The notes below the pieces were generated by a model. It was not told the DNA's origin and searched no databases. It was given only the letters and a program-made list of their open reading frames with translations. Below, one piece after another: positions 49,070 to 60,897 of a stretch of DNA of 64,000 nt (positions are counted from its first letter, which is position 1; every line of letters begins with the position of its first letter). The stretch is taken from contig JBAMDO010000236.1 of the NCBI GenBank assembly GCA_037074765.1, forward strand, positions 1 through 64,000, written 5' to 3'. The stretch is from Mansonella perstans (lineage: Eukaryota; Nematoda; Chromadorea; Rhabditida; Onchocercidae). The translations under genes and the position numbers were made by a program.

Positions 49070-50041
49070 AATATTATGTTGGTGATAATAGCAATGATAA
49101 TGATAATGAAATGACAATAGTACTAATAAAGTAATAGCAATACGAGTAATTAATAATTATTATTAATAATTAAGAGAGAGAGGAAGACTTGAAATAACTT
49201 AGTGTACAACAAATCAGTAACATCGTAACAGTTGAGTTCATAATAAATGCCGATTGCATAAGTTGTTTACAGAAAGTTTTCTCAAAATTTCATATAAACA
49301 AATGAAATTGCCGGATTTTGAGAACAATTTGCGTTTTAAAAATTTGAAAATATCCGAAATAGCAGAGGCAATGAAATTAGCTAACTCGCTTAAATGAATG
49401 TATTTGATGCACAGGTATTAGAAAGTTCAAAGACGTATAAGTATATGTGTATTGTATTACTAATACAACCTATCTTTAGAATGATAAAAAACCAAAGCAA
49501 GAATTAGTTAACGACTGTAAAATGGGAATTCGATAAATTTTAATTTAAAACGCTTAAATAAAATTAAAAAAGTATTGAAAATTTTCCATTTGTAAAATTC
49601 CTCATGAAATTTGGATGCAACACACATTGGGATCTATTTGGTATCACGTCATGAGAAATGAATAATTCAATTCATTTCAGAATTTATATTCGATACTGAA
49701 AGCAAGTGGAAGTGAAGAATGATTGGATTGAATCGAAAATTTCTAAATGCCCTCCATTTTATTTTTTATTATTTGAAGAAAATCTCAAAAAACACCCAAG
49801 AACTTCATTCACTTCCTCTTCATAAAATCCAAAAAATTAAAAGGGAATTCATAGAAGAAAAAGATAGAATAATTAATTAATTTATTGTTTTTAACAAGGC
49901 AACTCATTTGTTAATATTAACTAATTGTTTTGTTTAACTGCTTTTTGTTTGCTATCATTGTTTACCACTCTAATTTACTCCATTTTCACTGTTTCGAACA
50001 AAAAATGTTTATGTTGAGCGACGTTTCAAATGGGTAAAAAA

Positions 50042-50375
50042 TTTACTACACAACTGTTTACTTGATGTGTAATTTTTGCCCAACGCTTATATAATAAGTA
50101 ACTGTCAAACGCAATGCTTTAACATTGAAATAAGTTTTCTAAACAATATATTCGTGAATTTTAACATGGCTATAAAAAATTTACTACACAACTGTTTACT
50201 TGATGTGTAATTTTTGCCCAACGCTTATATAATAAGTAACTGTCAAACGCAATGCTTTAACATTGAAATAAGTTTTCTAAACAATATATTCGTGAATTTT
50301 AACATGCTATAAAAAATTTACTACACAACTGTTTACTTGATGTGTAATTTTTGCCCAACGCTTATATAATAAGTA
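50042..50375. repeat. Tandem repeat, two full and one partial copy of ~138 bases
   Basis: Units start at 50042, 50180 and 50317. The first two are nearly identical, and the third stops after about 59 bases at ATAATAAGTA. Near identity suggests a recent duplication. No coding content. Confidence 0.95.
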
Positions 50376-53300
50376 GAAAATGTGAAATTTAACACTATGA
50401 CATTTTATTTATCAAATAACTTCCCTTTTTCGTTTTCCCTAATTGATTAACTAAACTGTTGACGTAATTTGTTTGAATGTTCTCTGATAATTTCCAAGTA
50501 ATCTTGGTTAGACTTCTTTACTCCGAACTTTTGAAACATATATTTAATGTGCAATAATAATGCAAGTGATGGAAGCAAAGAACTGTGTAAATTGGACCAA
50601 ACACTCTGTTAGTGCTAGCAAGCCTACAAATACTGCAAGTAACAAACGTTGCTTCATCGCACACTGCAAAATGACAAATTTTTTTCCTTTCTTGCAACAA
50701 AATTAAAGAAAGCAGAAAATAAACAAGGAAAGGTCAAATATTAAAATTGTTTTTCAAAAAAAGATCGCCAATTAGCACTTCGTTCGCTTCGTTTCATTTC
50801 GTTGGAAAAAAGAGAAGAAAAGCAAAAGGAAAGAAAAAACTTTTGAAAGTGCCAATTTTTTCAGTTTTACTAATTACAGCACACAGCTCCGTTACTCGTC
50901 CTTTCCTCTTTCATGTCTTCTTCGATTTATTTTTAGTTTTTTCGAAACACACTTCATTATTTACATTGATAATTAATTAATTAATTAGTTGTTGGGTAAT
51001 TTAAAGTAATGTGCCATGAATGATGTTGATAATGATGTATATATTTTAAAATTGCATATCTCAAAATAAGTAAAAAATTAATTAAATGGATGAATGAGAA
51101 AATTTGGGAATTTCGAACTTCAAATATTTGTGAAAAATAATAATTTCACATCACTAAAATTTTCTTAAAATTGATTTCCAAGACAAGATTTTTACTAAAA
51201 ACTAATTTATTTGTTTACATTTTTTTGATTTTTTATAGGGAAAGATTCTTTTTGTTTGTCCTTTGACATCTCTGTTTATTGTTTCTATCGAGAGCAAAAA
51301 GCATACTAATTAATCAGTACTTTAAATAAAGAAATAGGACGGAGACTTCATCAGTAATTAGTTAATTAATGCTTTTGATAACCAAATAGAGCAACAAGGT
51401 CAAAATTTTTAGCCCTTATTATTATTGATTGATTGGCACACTAATTCAATTAGGTTTTGAATGAATTTATGCTTTATTACTATTTTTTGTTGTTTTAAAT
51501 GATATTTTGCTGATTTGTCAATAATACGTATCGCGGAAGATTTTTTTACTTGAACTATGAAAATGGATTTGTACTCTTAATTCGAACATATTTTTGAATC
51601 GATATATTAATTTTAGGAAAGCGAAGTTCGGTGTTTTCCTTTGGGTTGTAAAGGATGGTAATCCGATATAAAAGATCGTTTACCATTGTAAGAATTGAAT
51701 AACAACGTTCAAAAATTCGGATGAATAATAAATGTAGGAAAACGACAGTATGACTTCAATATAAACAAGGTTCCAAGAAATAGGAGAATGTTTGTAGACG
51801 AAGTCAAAGTCAGCCAAAAATAATGATTCCATACTCCTTTCAAGGGAGTTTTTATATTTTTTGGTTGAACGAAATTAACCAATGACATCAAAGAAAACTG
51901 CAAACAAAAAATGTATTAAGGTCATTAAACATGATCTAACAATAATTTTAAAAGATAGTCTGGTAATGTGGCAAAGTTTTGCAACACACTTTCTAACACT
52001 GAATCTTCAAATACTGTTGATAATTTCATGACTGTTCCGAAATAATACAATGCAAGATCATTTAGCATACATTAGCATTTTGTAGCACACAATTATTTAG
52101 ATTTTTTCAATTATTTACTTATAATGTATTAATACAAGTTTATACTTATTTATTTGTTTGTTTTTATTTTTGCCCAATAAAATTCAACTACTCATTAAAA
52201 TTCTAATTCTCTTCCATTATGAATACCTTTTGCGCGATTATTTAATCAATAACCCATACTTCTAGGAAAACAAAAAAAAAAAGCTTGTATGTTTGGGGTA
52301 GGTATATTTCCAATGCTTACCAAATTGGAACAGCGATTTATCCCAGTCATTCCTTTCTGTTTTTGACAAATTCTGGTTAACACTATTTCCATCATTCATT
52401 TCTTAAATTCTGTTTAGCTTCTTTCTTTCTGTTTTAAATTCCTTCCTTCATATTCGTTCAAATATTTTAATCTATTATTCAAAAAAATTTGTTAAATTTT
52501 TTCTTACGAACAATCAGTAATTTAATAAGAACTGAAAATTATTCAATTAAGCGACAAATGAATTAATTAGCGTTTTAATGAAGAAAATTTTTGGAAAAAA
52601 GTTTTTTTTAAACTCTTACGGTAAGTTCATTCACCTGGGACTAGATTAATAAGGTCAATAAAGTGACCATGTGCAACATTAAGTAACAGTGGTAATCGGA
52701 GAATTGTCAGCATAATTTTTTCCGGAAAGCGGAAAAAAAAAATTTCTTAAATTCTGTTTAGCTTGTGTGTGAATTTACCATTTTCCTGAGCAACTTAAGG
52801 AAGATCATGTAAATTTCTAAGATAAAACAAGGTTAATATTCCCCAGTTAAGCTTTCTTGGACAAACATATTGAGGGAAGCATGACAAAAAACAGTGATCA
52901 CATGTATGCTTTTAAAAAATAAAGAATTTCATGTTTGAAAAAACAAACAAGCATTAATTATTTTAAGAAATGGAAACTTGAATATTTTACAACCATTCTT
53001 AATATCTTAAATATTTTAATCCAATAATAATCTTTGTTTAAATTTTGTTATTTAATTGAGTGATAAAAAAGTTATGAATTATGCCTAGAAAACCACAATG
53101 GTAATCATAATCCATACAATCAGGAAAATTTGTTTTTAAGGACCGGAAATTTGTCCTTTTGCCCATTCCCTTGCTTCATTCGAAAATTGTAGGTGAAGTA
53201 TGAGCTTTTTTCCATGAAGTAATCAATAATTACTACAAATTGATAAGCATTCATGAATTTTTATTAATCAGACATTGCAAAACTACCGAATAATTTATTG

Positions 53301-54825
53301 CAAAATTACCGAAAAATTAATTGTCTAATATAATTAATTGCGGTCGAATTTAGTTTAGCAACTAATCTTTGATATTAAAAAATTAGTGTGATAAGAATAT
53401 TTACAGAAGACACAACTCAGTTAATTGTGGAACAATCTCATTTAATCACAATTAGCAAAGATTTATATGACGTAATATTTATTTAAATTTTAATTTTTGA
53501 GAGTCAAAAAATACTAAGTCGAGTAAATATTCTCAATGGAATAAAGAATATATATATGTATGTATATTATAGAAAAAAACATGAATTCCGAAAATATGGA
53601 AAAATGAATTTCCGGAATATACGTATCGCATGTCTTCGATTTTTCAATTCTGGAAATTCATTTCCATACATTTATCAATTTTTCAGTAGGCATGACAAAA
53701 GTTGCTATTAACTACAAGGAAACGCATGTATTGATTTATTTTTAATGTTTTCGAAAATAATCTCTATTCGTATCCCTTTGACAAATTTAAATTTGATAAA
53801 ATGAAGGAAATACTAGCAAAGTAGGCAATGTACAGAATGAATGATGGAATTATGAAATCCTCGTTTAATTCCGGTATCAAATTTAAAATTTTAGTGGAAT
53901 AAAACAAAAAAAAAAACGACAAAACAAAAAATATATATGAATCTTTTTTTGTTTTTAACTATTAAAATGAATCTTTTTTGAATCTTTTTCGGTTTTTAAT
54001 TATAAAAATTCTTCTTGTCAAGAGTCATCAACTGATTTTTGAACCCCTAAAATCAATATAACATCTTAATTGACCAAGAATGTAGAAGGAAGGGTCATAG
54101 AAGTGACGAGCTAATTTTTGTTGGTTCAATCCTTTAATTTCCTTTTTTTTTTCTGTTTCGAAAAAATTTCTTTTCAGCGAGGACTGAAAAGGTTTCCGTT
54201 TTTAGCGAAAAGACCGATTCTTTTTATGATTAAATCCCTCCTTCTTCCTTTCTGATAATTTTATTCAGGACTTTTTTTAAAAATCTGATATTTTAAACAC
54301 ATTTTTCATGGAAAAATTACTTTTATTTAAAAGATAGAACGGAAGTCATTTATGTGAGATGTTGGAATACAAAATGCATTCAAAGATGAATGTTGCATTT
54401 TCCTTTGAGTCTTCATAACTGATTAATGGATCTGGCTTTATGTTAAATATGTCATTTTTTCATATTCATGGATTGTTTATTTATGAAATTGCTGATGATG
54501 GAAAAAACAAATTCTTATTAGCAACGCAAATTAAAAGCGCTAATGTTTGATCTTATCCATTCACATCTTTCAAGGTATTTGATTAACCCATTACTTTTGA
54601 TTAATCCATTACATAATTACAAATAATTATATTTTTTGTTAGTGATTTCGAAAGAATGGATCATTTCATATTTTTATAACGCCGATATGCTTATTTTGTA
54701 TTGCAATTAAATTAATGGATAATCAATATACAATAATAGTTTTCCACATAAAAAATGGCCATTATCAATCGACTTTTCAACATTTAACAACAACATCAAC
54801 CTATTGGAAATAATTGCTTGGCTAT

Positions 54826-55032
54826 TGTTATTTATAATAATAATAATTACAATAATAATAACAATAATAATAATAGTAATAATAATAATAATAGTAATGA
54901 TAATAATAATAATAATAATAATCAATAATAATAATAATAATAATAACAATAATAGAAATAATATTAATGTTGTTGTTTTTATTAACAATAATAATTATTA
55001 TTGTTATATTATTATTATTACTATTATTATTA
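54826..55032. repeat. (AAT)n / (ATT)n array
   Basis: Imperfect AAT units that switch to ATT in the last 40 bases, so the ends could pair. It lies 170 bases upstream of the NTF2-like gene start. Confidence 0.92.
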
Positions 55033-55202
55033 AAATTTTTGTTGTTGCGATTGAAACATAAAAGAATCAGAAATATCGATACATGAAAATGAAGGAAATA
55101 ATAATACATTTGACTATTGAATGATTACGAAATTCATTGGAACTTTTATCAAAAAGTAGGCAAAGCCAAACAGCTGCTCGCACCTTTTCGTTTTACACAT
55201 TC

Positions 55203-56927
55203 ATGGATCGACAAGCTGGCTCATTCTCTGGATTTATTGTTGATATGGATAAGCAGCAACAACAGCTGTTATTGAATTCATTATCGCGTACGCAATATAT
55301 CGTTGAACAATTACATAAAGCTATTCAGGATAATTCTAAATTGGCAAGTATTATTTGTTCAAAAAAATTTTTCTTTTATTTCTTTATTCAATTTCATATT
55401 TCAATATTACATTTTTTTTAATGTTTCAACCTATAATACTTCATATTACTTTTAGAGTATGATAATAAAACAATGCCTTAATTATTCATTGCAAACTTTC
55501 TCTTTTGATAACAAATTGTATAAAGTCTAAAATGTCTTATTCAGGCATTGATTTTATTATCACTTTGTTAACTCAATTAGATTGCTTTATAATTACTAAT
55601 TTGTATTAATTTTATTAATGTTAGAATATCGTGCAATCATTACAATTGCCCGAAAAGAAATTTCCATTATAAAATATTAAGTGTCTAAAGTTTCATTATC
55701 TCAGCTCGATAATTATTGTGCTGAAAGTGATTTGGATGGTATTTTATCAATGTACGATAGTGATATCGAATTGATTGAACCACAAACACCGATATGTCGT
55801 GGAATTGGCGGTATATTCGTTTTAATTGCAAAAATGTTTAAGTGTTAGACTAATTAGTTGCTTCTGGCACAACAATTACACTTAGATAATGATAACAAGT
55901 TGTTCCTGCAGAACATTTGCTTCATCGGTCGATAATAATAGATTAGAATGGAAAAAAAGCAAAAGTTGAACATAAATTTGTTAAATTTTCTGAATATTTT
56001 CCAGAGGGAATAGCTTATTTCGCACATGAATTAAATCATGCAATTGTCATAAATATCAACTCTGTTTTTTAAATTTAGTATCCTTTCTTTTTGCTCCTTT
56101 TCTATTTTTTTTTTCTGCTCGGAATGAAGTCCTTGAATTTGATGAATCATTTTGTTCCATCCAAAGAATATTCGAAATTTTTGCAAAGATGATGTAAATT
56201 TTAACAGTTTGCAATAATTGATAACGCTTAACTTTTTTAATGAAATGATTAAATTGTTTTGTTCGATTCAAGAAGTATTCGAAATTTAAATTATATTAAA
56301 ATTTTTTGTATCGAAATAATGATATTCAGTAGTTCAGCTAAACTAGTGTCGCTTGACATTCAAAACCATCAGTAAAATTTATTGTATTTTAATTGGAAAA
56401 TTGAACCTATTGTGGAAAAAATCAGATTATTACAGCTTTACAAATATACTATGAAACGATGAAAAAACTACGGTTACTACCACAGGAACGTTGTATCACC
56501 GAATTGCATACCTTAAGCCCATTTATCGTGTTGGAACGAGGCAAGTACAAAATACAAAAAAGTAAGAAGAATTTCACGGAAGGAAGGTAAAAAGCTTCTT
56601 TTTTGTTTGGTAGGAAAAAAAGGCAATGTGGATTGTTGTTAATAATTCCGGAATCCGTTCTAGCTGCTCTTTTTATGTTCTCAATCAGAACTTTAGATAT
56701 TTGCTAAGGAATCAGATGATATGAAATAAGTAGACAGAGGATTATTATCACATTTCATTAAATGTACTCTAGCTTATTATCTCGTATCAATTTAAAAAGA
56801 AAAAAATTAAAGTTTATTTAATGGCACATAAATTATTTCAGATATTTTTCTCTATGGATCAATAGGACTGACTGGAAAATTATGCAAGAATGTCGAGTTC
56901 TGTCCATTTGAACTTTTACCATCTTGA
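55203..56927 (+). CDS. Small NTF2/SnoaL-like fold protein
   Basis: Four exons: 55203-55343, 55705-55810, 56436-56540 and 56842-56927 (438 bases, 145 residues). The N-terminus is helical and Gln-rich (DKQQQQLLLNSL). Then come LDNYCAESDLDGILSMYDSD and ICRGIGALQIYYETMKKL, the helix-strand-helix pattern of the NTF2-like/SnoaL/DUF4440 superfamily: a cell-excluding helix, a 'D...ML..Y..D..' motif and a 'C.G..A...YY' helix. Strands ELHTLSPFIVLERG and FLYGSIGLTGKL follow. No catalytic residues are evident, so I assign no reaction. Two of the three introns would use GC donors (GCAAGT at 55344 and 56541). Both fit the frame exactly, while the nearby GT alternatives break it. A longer N-terminus or extra exons are possible. 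Confidence 0.55.
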
Positions 56928-58378
56928 TATCTTATTAGATCGCCATTATGTTAAGCTTTTGTAGCTTTCAAAGCTTTTTATCCTGCTTTTTTCTTTTCTG
57001 CATATTACAATATTAATTTTCACGATAAAACTTTATGCATTTAATTTAAGCTAAAATTCATTTCATTTGTGTTCTAAATTTTTTTTTCTAAAAATTAAAT
57101 TGAATTTATAGTTACATAAATAAGGAGAGAAGCGCATATGTATTTATTTTAAACGAGCACATATGTCCTCATTTCGAACGGCAAATTTTTTGCATCAAAA
57201 TTTAAACTAATTTAGCAAGCAATAATGAATGAGTATGGTTTTCTTTTTCTGAATTATTGCAATGTTTTTAAAAAAACTATTATGGGCTCAAACTCAAATG
57301 AAAAGAATTCATGCTAATTGTGAAAAATATAATCTTTTAATCTTTTTAAATCAAATTTATTGTCGCCTTGTTTTTCTGGATATTTTATTCATTTATTTCA
57401 ATTTGCATATTGTATTATATTGATATAAATTATTCATTGAATTCTATGATAGGGGAAGCAAAGGTAGGAAAGAAACTTTGTTATGATAACAATTTGGTAA
57501 AATTGGAGAAAAGAAAAAAAAAATTCTGGTCGATTCGTTTCAGTCATATTACAATAGTGTCGCAGATTTGCAATAAATATTCGATAGATGAAATATATGA
57601 TGTTTTTGAAAAATATTTGATCAATTGTTTTTCTCTGTAGATTCATCCGGTGTAATTAAATAAGGCCTTAATTTCGAAGTTTAATTTCTAAATCTAATTT
57701 TGAAATTCAATCATTTAATAATTATTTCAATAATAACAAATAATTTCAATAAAAAAATTATACAATTAAAAACAATGAGTGAGAAATAATCAAATGAAGC
57801 CATCATGTATGTTACTTTTAACAAGTCCTTTTAATTAATTGGCTCTTTTTTTTTTAATACAAAAGTTTGACTTTTAGTCATTCACTAGAATTTCTTTGTC
57901 ACGATGAGTTGTATTACATTTTTTAATTAATTAATTATCACTGATTGCATTAGTGATAAGATATAAAGATAAGAGATTACAAAGGGTGCGCATTATGATA
58001 AGAAATCAAAAAGTAGGGATAAACAATCACATGCCAGCACTTCAAATTTATTAATTTGCTTCATTTCACTGCAACGCTTCTTATCATTCAGCTTACTTTA
58101 ACAGTAATGCATAGTGATATCTATGTATTAATGCATCTATCTCACTCTATTATCATAGATTACAACGAATGATTCTTATACGTCCGAAGCAATCATTTCA
58201 ATTTCAAGTATTTTTCCAAATTATTCCGTTGGGAATACAGAAAAATACGTGAGCCAATGTAACCTGGTCTATGTATACATGTATCCTAAATCCTAAAGGA
58301 TTAGATTCAAGGTAAGAATTGAGGGTATTCTAGGTTTTTTTTATATATTCTATTCTAGGTATTCTAGGCTACGCTCTA

Positions 58379-58445
58379 CGTGTGTGTGTGTCTGTGTCTG
58401 TGTGTGTGTGTGTCTGTGTCTGTATGTATGTATGTGTCTGTGTGC
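58379..58445. repeat. (TG)n-rich microsatellite
   Basis: Alternating TGTGTG and TGTCTG / TGTATG units. Confidence 0.9.
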
Positions 58446-59035
58446 GTCCAAAAATGCGAATTGCCAATCCATCTATGAAAGTACATCATCTATGCATAAT
58501 CACGGGGCTTACGACGTAATATATTTATAGCTTACGACGTAATCTATGACGGGAAATCTACGTCTAACTTTGAGAAATTTGCTCAAATTTAGTGGAAGAG
58601 GTTGAAGAGAAAATTGATGCAGTATAAACGTTAGCATGAATCTCCATTGCTCTTACATAATATAGAACTGACGTAATTATATAAAGGACGTGTGGGCGAA
58701 TTTTGGGCTACAACATTGAAGAGATTCTTAGCGCGAAGCATCTAAATGTTACTCTGTGAGGTTTTGTTTTGAGCGGGATAGGATGAGTTGCTGATGTGGA
58801 TTTGACCTCTGTTGTTGTTGATGATTCATTGTTTACTGTATAGTGAAATGTTATCATTCTGTCAGGAATTATTTTGACATTTTCCAGGTCTCACGTTTGA
58901 TAGGAACATTAGCAGTATATCGTCATCTAACATTGTTTTCATATGCACATTAGCATTTAAATTATATTCTACGTTTGTCTCAATTGATTTGTTTGAAATG
59001 ATTTTGTGCATGTATGTGAGTGTATGTATATGAGT

Positions 59036-59073
59036 GCATGTGTTGTGTGTGTTTGTGTGTGTGTGTGTGTTTG
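59036..59073. repeat. (TG)n microsatellite
   Basis: TG dinucleotide run interrupted by single T and G insertions. Confidence 0.85.
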
Positions 59074-60897
59074 TGGGTACATATGTATGTTTTGATATAT
59101 GTGTGATTATCGTTTGCATTCCAACAAATTTTAGGAGTCTTTTTCTTTTGACTTTATTTAGTAATAGTAGGCTAGGATTTCAAACCAGTGATTGTGATTG
59201 ATTGAGTGGCTATTTGACCATTTGACCATTCGACCATTAAGGAAATATTTAAAATATTACATATTTCATAGTGTAATCGTTTTCAAAATTCATTACGTGC
59301 GAAGAATTCATGTGTTACATAAATGTATTTTTAATGATGGGAATTCAGTATAGTGATTGAAATTAATTGAAGTAGTGGAAATATTTGACTTGTTGTTGCA
59401 CCTAAATGAGAATTAATTCGAATTCATAGCATTATGATCATTTCAGTTATTCAGTTTTTGTTTTAAAATCCAATAAATTGAGGAAATAAAATGTTTCCAT
59501 AATTGAGCCAAGCTAAATGACTAATTTCTTCTGAAAATGGGAGAGTTTAGTTTTGTATTGCTTTAGATTGTTCAAAAACAAACTAGTCATGTTCATTTGA
59601 TCATTTTTGAAAACAGATTCAAATGAAATTTTGTATAAATGAGAAGCAAAGGTATTGTTGCAAATTTTAATTATGCTTAATTTATTTGTTGTGTAAATGT
59701 TCCAGGTATCTCCATATGTGATGGGACTTATAATACAAATCAACTAGCAATTATAACTACTCATGTTTCATAAATCGTTATTTTTTTTATTGATTATTTA
59801 TTTTGTTTAGCTAATTAAATTGGTACTTCTGAAATCATTTAATTCGTACGCTTGTCAAAAAATAATTTCATAAAATAGTTCTTTATTGCAGAAAATATAC
59901 CCTAAATCTAATGATTAAGTTAATACATTTAATCCCATGCTATTTTATATACAATCTGTCATCGACTTAATATTTTAATTTGCAGTTAATTTTTAGAAAT
60001 CATAACAGATAAAACTATGGAGTGATAATCAATGTAAAGTAAAAGAATGGAAGTTTTGCAAAACGAGAAAACTGTTATCATATACATTCACATCGTAATA
60101 TTATATATTTTCTTTTGCAATAAACTTTCTTCCGCTCCATAAATTATCAGATGGATAGTGTTATACTTTGAAGAAAAGTGGAAAAAAATTTCAAAAAAGT
60201 GTAAATTTCCCGGGTTTCGTCAGAAATGTATTTCTGTTATAGGGAAACAGCGGAAGACCATTAATAATAGTAGCATTAATGATAAGTGAAAAACTAAAGT
60301 AGATTAGTTCGAGCAAATTATATTATTAGCTATAGTACCACTGCTTGTTAACTGCTTAATTTGGAAACTTTCACATTCACAGTTATTTCATTTAACAAAC
60401 ATAGTTTTTATCAAACTTTCCGATTTAATTTTTGTTCGACTTTTTTCATTATAGTTACTCATTTTTCGATTAGCTAGTGTGTATGTTGAGTAAAATCTTT
60501 CAAATGGGAAGTCGTTCTCTTCAAGTTTTTCTATTTTTATTACATTTGTAGATGTTAATAAGTGCTAAAGTTTTAAAAAATGGAATTACTGAATTAAATT
60601 TATATCGTCTGTAGGATATTTTTGCATCTATAAGATCTGATATGAGTAAGTCATCATCGTAATATAATAACGATAGTACAGTTTGTTCCTGTGCAAATAA
60701 GGAATTATGTTTTTGAATTTTTTTCTTTTGTGTATAACTTGTTTCCTCTTCAGTTCGCTAAAAAAAGAAAGAATTATGAATGATTTGATCAGTGTCTTTG
60801 TTTGGTTGTGAATTGTTCCGGACAATTCATGTGTAATTTCATATAATTTCAGGGTATAATTGATTAGGAATTTCATTTACCGAAAATTGAATCAGAA

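Larger units (their letters stand above)
48266..55202. other. Gene-poor region downstream of the forkhead gene
   Basis: About 6.9 kb without a supported exon. It contains copy B of the flanking repeat, a three-copy 138-base tandem repeat, and an AAT array close to the next gene. AATAAA near 48284 is a plausible poly(A) signal for the forkhead gene. Frames at 50518-50700 (-), 50747-50980 (+) and 51709-51903 (-) have no splice support or recognised content. Confidence 0.5.
56928..60897. other. Intergenic before the VAP gene
   Basis: About 4 kb with no supported exon. It holds two TG-rich microsatellites (58379-58445 and 59036-59073) and a less A+T-rich stretch at 58500-58850 that contains the motif GCTTACGACGTAAT twice (58506 and 58531). 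A frame at 57368-57640 starts at TTG and lacks recognisable content. A (C)AG acceptor at 60850-60852 could be a trans-splice site for the VAP mRNA. Confidence 0.5.

Noticed and set aside
50518..50700. Minus-strand frame with several Cys and His residues suggestive of a zinc finger
   Set aside because: Cys/His spacing does not match RING, PHD or C2H2 patterns, and no adjoining exons fit.
57368..57640. 90-codon plus-strand frame with a hydrophobic N-terminus
   Set aside because: It starts at TTG. The hydrophobicity comes from A/T-rich codons, and there is no splice or family support.
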